Part shown: piece by piece, positions 50,858 through 60,474 of the stretch
Numbering within the stretch: position 1 is the first letter of the stretch
Layout of the letters: each line of letters starts with the position of its first letter
NCBI GenBank assembly: GCA_023435335.1
Contig: JAEYRU010000231.1
Location: forward strand, 1-64,000
Source of the DNA: Pseudomonadota bacterium
GTDB taxonomy: Bacteria; Pseudomonadota; Alphaproteobacteria; Rhizobiales; Rhizobiaceae
Length of the DNA stretch: 64,000 bases
Reading direction: 5' to 3'
The notes under the pieces: generated by a model
Seen by the model: only the letters and a program-made list of their open reading frames with translations
Told to the model about the DNA's origin: nothing
Databases searched by the model: none
Made by a program: the position numbers and the translations under genes

Positions 50858-52213
50858 ATGACGGATACGACAGGGGATCTCGAACGCCTGAGCGACCCCG
50901 AGTATACGCCTCCTCTGGCCCAGGCGATCCCGCTTGGTATCCAGCACGTCCTTGCGATGTTCGCATCCAATGTCACCCCCGCGATCATCGTCGCCGGCGC
51001 GGCTGGCTTCGGGTTCGGGTCCGGGTCACCGGATTTTCCGGACCTCATCTACATGATCCAGATGGCGATGCTGTTTGCGGGCGTCGCAACCCTGTTCCAG
51101 ACGATTGGCATGGGTCCGGTGGGAAGCCGGCTGCCGATCGTGCAGGGCACGAGTTTCGCCTTCCTGCCGATCATGATCCCCATCGTGGCGGGGCAGGGCG
51201 TGGCGGCGATGGGAACCCTGATGGCCGCCATTGTTGCCGGCGGCCTGTTCCATTTCACGCTGGGTGCGTTCATCGGGCGCCTGCGCTTCGCCCTGCCGCC
51301 GCTGGTCACCGGCCTCATCGTGCTGATGATCGGCCTGTCGCTGGTTAGGGTCGGCATCCAGTATGCGGCCGGCGGAACCGCGCTCGTCGGCACCGAGGAC
51401 TACGGCAGCCTGCAGAACTGGGGCATCGCCATCGTCGTCATCGTGGTCACGCTGCTCCTGAAATTCCTCACGAGGGGCATCTGGTCGATCGCCGCCGTAC
51501 TGGTCGGCCTAATCGCCGGCTACGTCGTCGCACTGGCGCTCGGGAAGGTGGGCTTCGCCAACGTCGCGACGGCCGGCTGGGTCGCCGTTCCGGTGCCGTT
51601 CAGATGGGGCTTCGACCTGCAGGCGGCCGCCGTCATCGGCATGTGCTTCATGGCCGTCATTTCGGCGATCGAGACGGTGGGCGACGTGTCGGGCGTGACG
51701 CGGGGCGGTGCCGGGCGCGAGGCGACCGATCGCGAGATCTCCGGCGCGACCTATGCGGACGGGCTCGGCACCTTCGTCGCCGGCATATTTGGCGGGCTTC
51801 CCAACACCTCGTTCAGCCAGAACGTGGGGCTGGTGTCGATCACCGGCGTGATGAGCCGCCGCGTCGTCACCTACGGCGCGGTCTTCCTGGTCGTCTGCGG
51901 CTTCGTTCCGAAGATCGGGGCCGTGATCTCGACCGTTCCTATCACCGTGTTGGGCGGGGGCGTGATCGTCATGTTCGGGATGGTAATCGCGGCCGGCGTC
52001 AGCATGCTTTCGCTGGTCGACTGGAACCAGCGCAACATGGTGATTTTTGCCATCGCGATTTCGGTGGGGCTCGGCCTGCAGCTTGAGCCGGACGCCCTGC
52101 AGCATCTGCCGGCGACAGTGAAGATCCTGCTGACTTCGGGACTGCTGCCGTCGGCGTTCCTGGCGATCGCCCTGAATCTCATCCTGCCGGGCCGGCCGAT
52201 CCAACCGGGATGA
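50858..52213 (+). CDS. NCS2-family uracil/xanthine permease
   Basis: The 451-residue membrane protein has about 12-14 helices. The NCS2 signature region is visible: GIQHVLAMFASNVTPAII (near 27-44), LPIVQGTSFAFLPIM and, in the substrate site, AVISAIETVGDV (Glu near 273). FGGLPNTSFSQNVGLVSITGV near 308-328 is typical. It imports purines or uracil with H+ or Na+. The start at 50858 has GGGG just upstream. Because xthA and erpA, both on the minus strand, flank it, it may have been inserted into a conserved run. An adenine deaminase lies elsewhere in the window. Confidence 0.9.
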   Translation: MTDTTGDLERLSDPEYTPPLAQAIPLGIQHVLAMFASNVTPAIIVAGAAGFGFGSGSPDFPDLIYMIQMAMLFAGVATLFQTIGMGPVGSRLPIVQGTSFAFLPIMIPIVAGQGVAAMGTLMAAIVAGGLFHFTLGAFIGRLRFALPPLVTGLIVLMIGLSLVRVGIQYAAGGTALVGTEDYGSLQNWGIAIVVIVVTLLLKFLTRGIWSIAAVLVGLIAGYVVALALGKVGFANVATAGWVAVPVPFRWGFDLQAAAVIGMCFMAVISAIETVGDVSGVTRGGAGREATDREISGATYADGLGTFVAGIFGGLPNTSFSQNVGLVSITGVMSRRVVTYGAVFLVVCGFVPKIGAVISTVPITVLGGGVIVMFGMVIAAGVSMLSLVDWNQRNMVIFAIAISVGLGLQLEPDALQHLPATVKILLTSGLLPSAFLAIALNLILPGRPIQPG

Positions 52214-52306
52214 CCGCTGCCCGCCGAAACGAACAGCTGCCTGGAAGCCGGAATCAGCGCCTTGCGCGACGGAGATCGCTGCTCGCGCAGCTGGTTCGGC
52301 TGCCGT

Positions 52307-52657
52307 TCAGATGGAGAACGACGTGCCGCATCCGCAGGAAGCGACCGCGTTGGGATTCCTGATCTGGAAGGACTGGCCCATCAGGTCGTCGACGAAGTCG
52401 ATCACAGAACCGCCCATATAGACCAGCGAGATATCGTCGATGAGCACGGTCGCGCCGTCACGTTCGATGGCGACATCGTCCTCGTTGCGCTCCGAGACCA
52501 GATCGAAGGTGTAGGAGAACCCGGAACATCCGCCACCCTCGACGGCGACACGCAAGGCGGTCTTGCCGGGCTCCTTAGCAACGATCTGCAAAATGCGCTT
52601 GGCAGCCGCTTCGCTCAATTCGACCGGTTTCATCGCAGTCTTGGCGTCCGCGCCCAT
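52307..52657 (-). CDS. erpA: Iron-sulfur cluster insertion protein, ErpA/IscA type
   Basis: The 116-residue A-type carrier has all three ligand cysteines: Cys44 in GGGCSGF and Cys108/Cys110 in the terminal SCGCGTSFSI. It transfers Fe-S clusters to apoproteins. The ATG at 52657, preceded by AAGGTG, gives usual family length. The frame stays open upstream to 52780 but overlaps the divergent dgt gene, so a longer protein is unlikely. It is divergent from dgt, as in many alphaproteobacteria. Confidence 0.93.
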   Translation of the reverse strand: MGADAKTAMKPVELSEAAAKRILQIVAKEPGKTALRVAVEGGGCSGFSYTFDLVSERNEDDVAIERDGATVLIDDISLVYMGGSVIDFVDDLMGQSFQIRNPNAVASCGCGTSFSI

Positions 52658-52751
52658 TGCCGTCACCTTGCCTTCGCGTTCGCACAATAGGTATGAAGCG
52701 TCGGGGACCAAGTCAACCTGAAGCCCGACGGCGGCGGGTTCGGAAAGCAGC

Positions 52752-53972
52752 ATGAGCTCAGGGAACGACCTTTCCGGCATCGGTTTCGGCTACCGGCCCC
52801 GCGCGGTCTATGCGACCGACCCCGCCAGGAGCAGGGGCCGCTTCTATCCCGAGGTCGAGAGCCCGACGCGCACGCCTTTCCAGCGGGACCGTGACCGCAT
52901 CATCCACTCGACGGCGTTCCGGAGGCTGAAGCACAAAACGCAGGTATTCATCGCGCATGAGGGGGACCATTTCCGCGAGCGGCTCACGCATTCGATCGAG
53001 GTGGCTCAGATCGGCCGCGCGTTGTCGCGCGCGCTGGCGTGCGACGAGGATCTCGCCGAGGCCGTTGCCCTGGTCCACGATTTCGGCCACACGCCCTTTG
53101 GCCATACCGGCGAGGACGCCCTGAACGAGAAGATGGCGCCGTGGGGCGGGTTCGATCATAACGCGCAGGCGCTGCGGGTCGTGACGCGCCTCGAGAGCCG
53201 CTATGCCGAGTTCGAGGGGCTGAACCTCACCTGGGAAACCCTCGAAGGGCTAGTAAAGCACAATGGACCGCTGACGGATGCGAAGGGCAATGGGCTGAAC
53301 GGGGCGATCCCGCAGCAGGTGCGTGATTTCAACGAACTCTACGACCTTGAGCTTTGGCGCTTCGCTGGCATCGAGGCCCAATGCGCCGCAATCGCCGATG
53401 ACATCGCCTACAATGCCCACGACATAGACGACGGCTTGCGCGCGGGACTGCTGACCCTCGACATGATGGGGGAGGTGCCTTTGACGGCGGGTATCCTTGC
53501 CCATGTGCGCGAGCGTTATCCGCGATTGGATCCCGCGCGGACTGCGCACGAACTCGTGCGCAGGCAGATCACCCTCATGGTGGAGGACGTGATCGTTACG
53601 GCGCGGCAGCGACTGGACGAGATCAAGCCGCGTAGTGTGGAGGATGTCCACGATGCCGGCCGCGCCATTGTCGGTTTCTCCCCCGCCATGGCGGCATCGG
53701 AAAAGGAACTGAAGGCGTTCCTCTATAAGCGTCTCTACCGCAATCCGACTGTGATGGCCGTCCGCGCCAAGGTTGACCACGTGGTCCGCGACCTTTTCGA
53801 CGCCTACATGGCCGATCCGCGCGCCATGCCGGATGGTTGGCGCGAGGGACTGGACCGGGCCGAGGAGCGCGTCAGGGCCCGGCACGTAGCCGATTTCCTG
53901 GCCGGCATGACGGACACATACGCGCTCAAGGAGCATGCCCGGCTGTTTGACCGGAGCACCGAATTGGGCTAG
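52752..53972 (+). CDS. dgt: Deoxyguanosinetriphosphate triphosphohydrolase-like protein
   Basis: The 406-residue HD-domain protein hydrolyses dNTPs to nucleoside and triphosphate. Motifs are FRRLKHKTQVF (near 57-67), HSIEVAQIGR (His near 79), the metal dyad HDFGHTPFGH (near 110-119) and DIAYNAHDIDDGL (near 219-231). It belongs to the shorter alphaproteobacterial dNTPase group. It is divergent from erpA and followed after 41 bases by argS. Confidence 0.93.
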   Translation: MSSGNDLSGIGFGYRPRAVYATDPARSRGRFYPEVESPTRTPFQRDRDRIIHSTAFRRLKHKTQVFIAHEGDHFRERLTHSIEVAQIGRALSRALACDEDLAEAVALVHDFGHTPFGHTGEDALNEKMAPWGGFDHNAQALRVVTRLESRYAEFEGLNLTWETLEGLVKHNGPLTDAKGNGLNGAIPQQVRDFNELYDLELWRFAGIEAQCAAIADDIAYNAHDIDDGLRAGLLTLDMMGEVPLTAGILAHVRERYPRLDPARTAHELVRRQITLMVEDVIVTARQRLDEIKPRSVEDVHDAGRAIVGFSPAMAASEKELKAFLYKRLYRNPTVMAVRAKVDHVVRDLFDAYMADPRAMPDGWREGLDRAEERVRARHVADFLAGMTDTYALKEHARLFDRSTELG

Positions 53973-54013
53973 GGCCGGGCCAATTCTGGCGCCGGGCCGG
54001 CGCCCCTTCTCGG

Positions 54014-55783
54014 ATGCCTGACATGAACATCTTCGCCGATTTCAGCAATCGGATCAAAAGCATTGTCGAAACACTCGACTTGACCGACGCTTCCGGCGCG
54101 CGGCCGGATCTGGCCCGCATCACTGTCGAGCCGCCGCGGGACGCCAGCCACGGCGATATCGCCTGCAACGCGGCGATGGTTCTTGCGAAAGCTGTCGGCA
54201 AGTCCCCGCGCGCGCTTGCCGAGGAACTGGCGGTCGAACTGCGCAGGGATGAGGATGTGGCGGCAGTCGAGGTCGCGGGACCGGGTTTCGTCAATCTGCG
54301 CCTTTCAGACCATTTCTGGCACACGCTGTTGCGCGACGTGCTGGCGGAAGGTGCGGATTACGGCCGCTCGTCGATCGGCAGCGGGTGCAAGGTAAACGTG
54401 GAATACGTGTCCGCGAACCCGACCGGGCCGATGCATGTCGGCCATTGCCGCGGCGCCGTGGTGGGCGATGCGCTCGCCAACCTCCTTGCCTTCGCCGGGT
54501 ACGAGGTAACCAAGGAATACTACATCAACGATGCCGGCGTGCAGATCGACGCGCTCGCTCGCTCGGTGCTGTACCGCTATCGCGAGGCGCTGGGCGAGGA
54601 GACGGGCGAGCTGCCTGCCGGGCTCTACCCGGGCGACTACCTCGTGCCGGTCGGGCAGGCGCTTGCGAAGGAGTTCGGCGTCTCGCTCAACCAGATGCCG
54701 GAAGCCGAGGCGCTGGAGATCGCAAAGAACCGGTCCATCGACGCGATGATGGCGATGATCCGCGAGGATCTGGCCGCGCTCAACGTGCACCACGACGTGT
54801 TCTTCTCCGAACGCACGCTGCACGCCGACAACGCGGCGTTGATCCGCTCGGCGATCAACGACCTGACCATGAAGGGCTACATATACAAGGGCAAGCTGCC
54901 GCCGCCGAAGGGGCAGCTTCCGGAGGACTGGGAAGACCGCGAGCAGACGCTGTTCCGCTCTACCGAGGTCGGCGACGACATCGACCGGCCGCTGGTCAAG
55001 TCCGACGGCGCCTACACCTATTTCGCCGCCGACGTGGCCTACATGAGGGACAAGTACGCACGCGGATTCCAGGAACTTATCTTCGTGCTCGGCGCCGACC
55101 ATGGCGGCTACGTCAAGCGCATGGAAGCGCTGGCGAAGGCGATCTCAGGCGGCGACCTGAAGCTCACCATCCTGCTTTGCCAGCTGGTTCGGCTGTTGCG
55201 CAACGGCGAGCCGGTCAAGATGTCTAAGCGGGCGGGGGAGTTCGTCACGCTCCGCGAAGTCGTCGACGAAGTCGGCCGCGACGCGATCCGCTTCATGATG
55301 CTCTATCGCAAGAACGGCGAGGCCCTCGATTTCGACTTCGCAAAGGTGACGGAGCAGTCGAAGGACAATCCGGTCTTCTATGTGCAATACGCGTCGGCGC
55401 GCAGCCACTCCGTATTCCGCCAGGCGAAGGAGCAGCTTGGCATCTCCGGGCCAATTCCGCGCCGTGAACTGCAGGCAGCGGTCGCGCGCCTGACGGACGA
55501 AGGCGAGGTCGCGCTGATACGCAAGCTCGCCGAGTATCCTCGGCTGATCGAGCAGGCGGCGCTGTCGCAGGAGCCGCACAGGCTCGCATTTTACCTGCAC
55601 GATCTGGCGAGCGCTTTCCACGCCCAGTGGAACCGGGGCACCGAGACAGCCGACTTACGGTTTGTTAAGGTTAACGACCCAGAATTGACTTATGCCAGAC
55701 TCGGGCTGGTGCAGGCGGTCTCGGACGTACTGACGTCCGGCCTGGCGATCGTGGGAGCCGAGGCACCTTCGGAAATGCGCTAG
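54014..55783 (+). CDS. argS: Arginine-tRNA ligase
   Basis: The 589-residue class I synthetase has an N-terminal Add-1 domain (about 1-115), the HIGH-type motif PMHVGHCRGA (near 139-148) and the anticodon-binding C-terminal DALR domain ending in QAVSDVLTSGLAIVG. The KMSKS-like loop reads KMSKRAG near 402-408. The start may be 54014 or three codons later at 54023, which is better spaced from GGAT. It sits 41 bases after dgt, within the dgt-argS-SPOR-nagZ-scp-tat order. Confidence 0.97.
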   Translation: MPDMNIFADFSNRIKSIVETLDLTDASGARPDLARITVEPPRDASHGDIACNAAMVLAKAVGKSPRALAEELAVELRRDEDVAAVEVAGPGFVNLRLSDHFWHTLLRDVLAEGADYGRSSIGSGCKVNVEYVSANPTGPMHVGHCRGAVVGDALANLLAFAGYEVTKEYYINDAGVQIDALARSVLYRYREALGEETGELPAGLYPGDYLVPVGQALAKEFGVSLNQMPEAEALEIAKNRSIDAMMAMIREDLAALNVHHDVFFSERTLHADNAALIRSAINDLTMKGYIYKGKLPPPKGQLPEDWEDREQTLFRSTEVGDDIDRPLVKSDGAYTYFAADVAYMRDKYARGFQELIFVLGADHGGYVKRMEALAKAISGGDLKLTILLCQLVRLLRNGEPVKMSKRAGEFVTLREVVDEVGRDAIRFMMLYRKNGEALDFDFAKVTEQSKDNPVFYVQYASARSHSVFRQAKEQLGISGPIPRRELQAAVARLTDEGEVALIRKLAEYPRLIEQAALSQEPHRLAFYLHDLASAFHAQWNRGTETADLRFVKVNDPELTYARLGLVQAVSDVLTSGLAIVGAEAPSEMR

Positions 55784-55886
55784 GTTCGCGGAACGTTCTG
55801 TCACCTTTTGCCCACAATGCGCTGGTAGGGCCGATTTCAACGTGACGTCGCCGGCGTCCGACCCAGTGTGAGTGTGGGGACCAAGC

Positions 55887-58490
55887 ATGGCAGACAGCAA
55901 TCTCCTCAAGCGGGGTGACCCGCGTCCGTTCGACGACAACGACCCCTTCGCGGAACTGACGCGGATCATGGGCAGCGAGCCGCAGCCCGCGGGCGAGGCG
56001 TTCTCGGATGACGACGATTTCGGCATCGACCTTGAGAAGGAACTGCTGGGAGATGTTGACGCTCCGGTAGCCGGCGCGGGTCCAGAAATATCAGAAGAAG
56101 TAATTGGATCGCCGGCTGAGGATTACCCGGCCGAGACAGAGGTCCCAGTGGAATACGCGGCCGACCTCGCTGGGGAGGGGGCAACGTCGGAGGCACAGTT
56201 CGCTGACTCTCACGCGACCGATTTCGCCGAACTGGATTGGCAGGACGATGCCCCCGATCTGACTCTGACCGACAGGCCGGGTTACGAAACTCCGGCATCC
56301 GGCCGGCACCCTGAACCGGTGGTAGAGAGCGCCGATCCAGCGACCGGCTCGCGCGATGAAACTGGCGATCTCGGTTTGGCCGATGTCGACATGGATTTCG
56401 GCGATCTGGATTTCTCCGAGGACGATGAGTCGGTCGAGCCTGAAGAGGCGCCGATCACTATGCCGACCGCTTACGAGCCTGTTCCCACCGCGCTTGCGGC
56501 CGAACAAGACGTGCCGGAATGGGAACCGGCCATCGAAGACGAGCCCAGCCTCGAGGACGAACTCGGAATGCTCCTTTCCGGCGACGGCGCACAATCTGGC
56601 GAACCGCTTGGTGAAGCCGAAGAGGACTGGCGTTATGAGGAAGCGCCCGAAACCGATACCGAGGTTGTGCCGCATATCGCGCTCGGGCGAGCTAATTATG
56701 CGTCCGCAGACGAAAACCACCAGGCTGAACAACTGAATGCTCAACGAGCAGACGCTGCCGAGTCCGACAGCCGCTGGAGCGACGAGCTTACCTGGGAAGA
56801 GCCTTCGGTCTCCGAATGGGAGCCGGAAGAGGAATCCGATCCGCTGCCGCAATCCCAGCCGGATCCATTTGCCGTATTCTCTACCATCGCACCTCAGGCG
56901 GTGCATGCGCAGGCCGCAGTGGCTACGCCGCAGCCTTTCGAGGCAGCCGACGACATGGAGACGGTCGAGATTGCGGAGGCGGCGGCGCCACTGCAGGATG
57001 ACCTGGATCTTCCGGAGCCGGACATGGGCGACCAACCGCCCGCAATGTTCGACGATTACGACGCCGAGTTCGCACAGGTGTTCGGCGACATGGGCGAAAC
57101 TGCATCCGCCGTGCCGGCGGAGGCCGACAGCCGCGACGCACCGGAAGCCGACGAAGATCTGTTTGCAGAAACGGTCGATTTCGACGTCCCCGCGAGCGGC
57201 GCTGCAGGTGTGGAGTATCCTCCATCCTGGCACAATGCCGGGCAGCACTATGCGGATTTTGAACACGGCCGGGTCGACGCCGAGGCGCTCGAGCGCGAGA
57301 TCGATGTCGCGACTTATGGGTCTACTGTAGCCGCTCCTGCGGCCCGACGCCGCAACAACGGCATGCTCGTCGCTGGCGCGGTCCTGGCGGTGGCGATTGT
57401 CGGTGGACTGGGCGCCTTTGCGCTGTCCTTTGGCGGCGGCAGCGGCGACGACGCGCCGGCAGTTGTGCAGGCTGATGGCGAGCCGCTCAAGGTCAAGCCG
57501 GAGAATCCCGGCGGAACCACCGTGCCCAATCAGGACAGCCAGGCCTATGAGCGCGTGGCCGGCAACGCGGCGGCTGCCGGTGCCTCGCAGGAGCGTCTCG
57601 TGACCACTGCCGAGGAGCCGGTGAACCTCGCCGCTCGCGTCCAGCCCGAGAGCGCTGCCGCGGACAACGCTTTGCCTGGCGTCGACGAGGATCTGACGGA
57701 TCTGGATGCGGCAGACGGCGGTGTCGCCGGAAAGTCCGAGGAGCGGATCGAGGCCCAGCAGCCGGAAGTGGCCGGTATCGGCGCATCCGAAGACCTGGCC
57801 GCTGTGCAACCGCGCCGGGTGCGCACGATGATCGTTCGCCCTGACGGCACGCTCGTGCCGCGCGAGGATCCCGCGCCGAGTGCGCCGCCATCCACAGCAG
57901 GACCGATTGCAGCGCAGCCGCAGGAAAGCCTGCTTCAGCCAGTGCCGCCGAGCGGAACCCAGCAGGCTTCGGCTGCTGCCGTGGAGGCTGTCGCCCAGCC
58001 GGCGGCGCAGGCCATTCGCGAGGTGTCGACCCAGCTTCAGGCAACTCCGGCGGCAGCACCGGCAGAACCCGCGCCGGCCGTCGCCGCAGCTGCCTCCACC
58101 GACACCACCCCGGCCTCTGGCCCGATCGTACCGGAGCGCCCTGTAGAGACGCAACGGTCTCAGCCACAAGCCCAGCAACAGCAGGTCGCGCAGGCTGCCG
58201 CTCCGGCCCGCACGCAGCCAGCGGCCCCGCAACCGCAGGCGGCCGCCGGCGAGTGGTCGATGCAGATCGCGTCGCAGCCTACTGCCGACGGCGCGCAGGC
58301 GACCTATCAGGACCTCGCGCGCCGGTACGGCGGCATTATCGGCGGCCATGGTGTCAACATCGTGCGCGCCGACATTCCGGGGAAGGGAACCTATTATCGG
58401 GTGCGGATCCCCTCCGACACACGCGCCGAGGCGATTTCGCTTTGCGAAAAATACAAGGCGGCGGGCGGAAGCTGTTTCGTGTCGAAATAG
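55887..58490 (+). CDS. Large SPOR-domain cell-envelope protein
   Basis: The 867-residue protein has an unusually long acidic, low-complexity cytoplasmic part (about 1-480, Glu/Asp/Pro/Ala-rich). A single membrane helix (about 491-513, GMLVAGAVLAVAIVGGLGAF) and a periplasmic Pro/Ala/Gln-rich linker follow. A C-terminal SPOR domain (about 788-867, SMQIASQPTADGAQATYQ to KAAGGSCFVSK) binds denuded peptidoglycan at division sites. The position between argS and nagZ is typical of alphaproteobacteria. The start at 55887 follows TGGGGA. A terminator follows the gene. Confidence 0.9.
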   Translation: MADSNLLKRGDPRPFDDNDPFAELTRIMGSEPQPAGEAFSDDDDFGIDLEKELLGDVDAPVAGAGPEISEEVIGSPAEDYPAETEVPVEYAADLAGEGATSEAQFADSHATDFAELDWQDDAPDLTLTDRPGYETPASGRHPEPVVESADPATGSRDETGDLGLADVDMDFGDLDFSEDDESVEPEEAPITMPTAYEPVPTALAAEQDVPEWEPAIEDEPSLEDELGMLLSGDGAQSGEPLGEAEEDWRYEEAPETDTEVVPHIALGRANYASADENHQAEQLNAQRADAAESDSRWSDELTWEEPSVSEWEPEEESDPLPQSQPDPFAVFSTIAPQAVHAQAAVATPQPFEAADDMETVEIAEAAAPLQDDLDLPEPDMGDQPPAMFDDYDAEFAQVFGDMGETASAVPAEADSRDAPEADEDLFAETVDFDVPASGAAGVEYPPSWHNAGQHYADFEHGRVDAEALEREIDVATYGSTVAAPAARRRNNGMLVAGAVLAVAIVGGLGAFALSFGGGSGDDAPAVVQADGEPLKVKPENPGGTTVPNQDSQAYERVAGNAAAAGASQERLVTTAEEPVNLAARVQPESAAADNALPGVDEDLTDLDAADGGVAGKSEERIEAQQPEVAGIGASEDLAAVQPRRVRTMIVRPDGTLVPREDPAPSAPPSTAGPIAAQPQESLLQPVPPSGTQQASAAAVEAVAQPAAQAIREVSTQLQATPAAAPAEPAPAVAAAASTDTTPASGPIVPERPVETQRSQPQAQQQQVAQAAAPARTQPAAPQPQAAAGEWSMQIASQPTADGAQATYQDLARRYGGIIGGHGVNIVRADIPGKGTYYRVRIPSDTRAEAISLCEKYKAAGGSCFVSK

Positions 58491-58512
58491 CGATCCGAGG
58501 GAACAAGGCACA

Positions 58513-58542
58513 GGCCGTCGCGGCAATCGCGGCGGCCTTTTT
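58513..58542 (+). terminator. Terminator between SPOR-domain gene and nagZ
   Basis: A 9-bp stem (GGCCGTCGC / GCGGCGGCC, one wobble pair, 7-base loop) is followed by TTTTT. It lies 22 bases after the SPOR gene stop. Confidence 0.75.
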
Positions 58543-58595
58543 CATTGGTTGGACCCGGATTCCCTATTTCGCAGTCTCGCTCTAAGCTGGATGTT

Positions 58596-59624
58596 ATGAC
58601 CGAATCAAAAGCCATGATCGTGGGAGTGGGCGCCCAGGCACTGAGCGCGGAGGAGGCTACATTCATCCGCAGCGAGCGCCCATGGGGCTTCATCCTGTTC
58701 GCACGCAATGTCGGCGAGGCGCAGCAGATCCGCGATCTAGTGGCGGAGATGCGCGATTGCGCCGGCCGCCCCGATGCTCCGGTCTTCATCGATCAGGAGG
58801 GGGGGCGGGTGCAGCGCCTGAGGCCGCCGCTGGCGCCGAACTATCCGCCGGCGGCCGATATCGGCGCGCTGTACGGCATGGACCGTGAGGCCGGCCTGCG
58901 CGCGGCCTGGCTGATGTCACGGCTGCACGCCTTCGATCTCTCCGGGCTCGGCATAACGGCTGACTGTCTGCCGGTGCTCGACGTGCCGGTCGATGGCGCG
59001 CATGACGTAATCGGAAACCGTGCGTACGGCCGCGACCCGGAGACTGTGGCGCTTCTCGGCCGCGCAGCGGCGGAAGGCCTGCTTGCGGGTGGCGTATTGC
59101 CGGTCATCAAGCACATTCCCGGGCACGGCCGCGCCTTTGCCGACAGCCACCTCGCGCTGCCGATCGTGGACGCCCATCGCGACGAGCTCGACCGCCACGA
59201 TTTCGCTCCCTTCAGGGCGCTGGCAGACATGCCGATGGCGATGACGGCGCACGTCATCTACACCGCCATCGACCCGCAACTGCCGGCAACGACGTCGCGC
59301 CGGGTGATCCACGAGATCATCCGCGAAGAAATCGGGTTCGACGGGCTGCTCATGAGCGACGACGTCTCCATGCGCGCACTTTCTGGGGATTTCGCCGGCC
59401 GCACCGATGCAATCTTCGCTGCGGGATGCGATGTCGTGCTTCACTGTAACGGCGTCATGAACGAGATGCGCGCTGTAGCGGAACGTACGCCGGTACTCGC
59501 CGGTAAGGCTCACGAACGCGCGGACCGGGCAATGGGCCACCGAAAACGACCGGATTCGGGAGACGAGAAACTCTTGCGCGGCGAGTTCGCGGAGCTGATG
59601 GGCGGCGCCAGCATCGCCGTCTGA
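58596..59624 (+). CDS. nagZ: Beta-N-acetylhexosaminidase NagZ (GH3)
   Basis: The 342-residue enzyme removes GlcNAc from muropeptides in cytoplasmic cell-wall recycling. Motifs are IDQEGGRVQRL (near 67-77), the mobile acid/base loop KHIPGHGRAFADSH (near 173-186) and the nucleophile aspartate in LMSDDVSMRAL (near 253-263). The start at 58596 gives family length. Its stop is 19 bases before scpA, beginning a run of closely spaced genes that continues to tatC. Confidence 0.94.
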   Translation: MTESKAMIVGVGAQALSAEEATFIRSERPWGFILFARNVGEAQQIRDLVAEMRDCAGRPDAPVFIDQEGGRVQRLRPPLAPNYPPAADIGALYGMDREAGLRAAWLMSRLHAFDLSGLGITADCLPVLDVPVDGAHDVIGNRAYGRDPETVALLGRAAAEGLLAGGVLPVIKHIPGHGRAFADSHLALPIVDAHRDELDRHDFAPFRALADMPMAMTAHVIYTAIDPQLPATTSRRVIHEIIREEIGFDGLLMSDDVSMRALSGDFAGRTDAIFAAGCDVVLHCNGVMNEMRAVAERTPVLAGKAHERADRAMGHRKRPDSGDEKLLRGEFAELMGGASIAV

Positions 59625-59643
59625 ACGAGGAAGGCCGAAAGTC

Positions 59644-60474
59644 TTGGCTGAAGCAGCCGAAAAGAAACTTCCGCCGACGCCTATGGACAAGCTGTGGGCA
59701 GAGGACGAGCGCGCGACCGGCGAGCCTTCGCTGGTCGTCGACGTGGACGGGTTCGAGGGCCCTCTCGACCTGCTGCTGCATCTCGCCCGGAACCAGAAGG
59801 TCGACCTGGCGCGCATCTCGGTGCTGGCGCTGGTCGAGCAGTATCTGGTTTTTGTGGAGCGTGCGCGGGCATTGCGCCTGGAACTCGCCGCGGATTACCT
59901 GGTGATGGCCGCATGGCTTGCCTATCTGAAGTCCAAGCTGCTGATCCCTAAGCAGGAGAACGAGGAAGGCGAGAGCGGCGAGGAATTGGCTGCCATCCTG
60001 CAGTTCCGCCTGAAGCGGCTCGAGGCGATGCGCGATGCTGCCGCGCGGCTCGTCAACCGCAACCGGCTCGGCCGCGACGTATTCGCGCGCGGCATGCCAG
60101 AAATGGTAATCGTCGACCGCAAGAACGAGTATTCCGGGACACTCTACGACCTCCTGACTTCCTACGCAGCAATCCGGCAGCGGCAGGCGATCACGAATGT
60201 GCAGATCGCCAAGCGGGGTGTGTGGTCGCTGAAGGAGGCGCGCGAGATGCTGACGCGCATGATCGGGCGCTTCACCGACTGGACGGCGCTCGACCAGTTC
60301 CTGCTCCACTATCTCGCACTGCCTGGCGAGCGCGCGACCGCGCTGGCCAGTTCCTTCGCCGCCACGCTGGAGCTGGTGCGCGAGGGGCACATGGAGGTAC
60401 GGCAGCACGAGGCCTTCGCGCCTCTCTACATGCGCAATCGCGCGCACAGGCAACCCGCCGAGGTAGAACCATGA
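59644..60474 (+). CDS. scpA: Segregation and condensation protein A
   Basis: The 276-residue kleisin links SMC and ScpB in chromosome condensation. It has the ScpA N-terminal motif DGFEGPLDLLLHLARNQKVD (near 36-55), a helical region AADYLVMAAWLAYLKSKLL and the C-terminal winged helix. It starts at TTG, 8-10 bases after AGGAAGG; an internal ATG at 59683 would still keep the conserved domain. Its stop overlaps the scpB start by 4 bases (ATGA). Confidence 0.94.
   Translation: MAEAAEKKLPPTPMDKLWAEDERATGEPSLVVDVDGFEGPLDLLLHLARNQKVDLARISVLALVEQYLVFVERARALRLELAADYLVMAAWLAYLKSKLLIPKQENEEGESGEELAAILQFRLKRLEAMRDAAARLVNRNRLGRDVFARGMPEMVIVDRKNEYSGTLYDLLTSYAAIRQRQAITNVQIAKRGVWSLKEAREMLTRMIGRFTDWTALDQFLLHYLALPGERATALASSFAATLELVREGHMEVRQHEAFAPLYMRNRAHRQPAEVEP

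Noticed and set aside
56091..58526. 811-codon antisense frame over the SPOR-domain gene
   Set aside because: It is the complement of a low-complexity GC-rich coding region and has a shadow-like Arg/Gly/Leu composition. The plus-strand frame has a membrane helix and SPOR domain.
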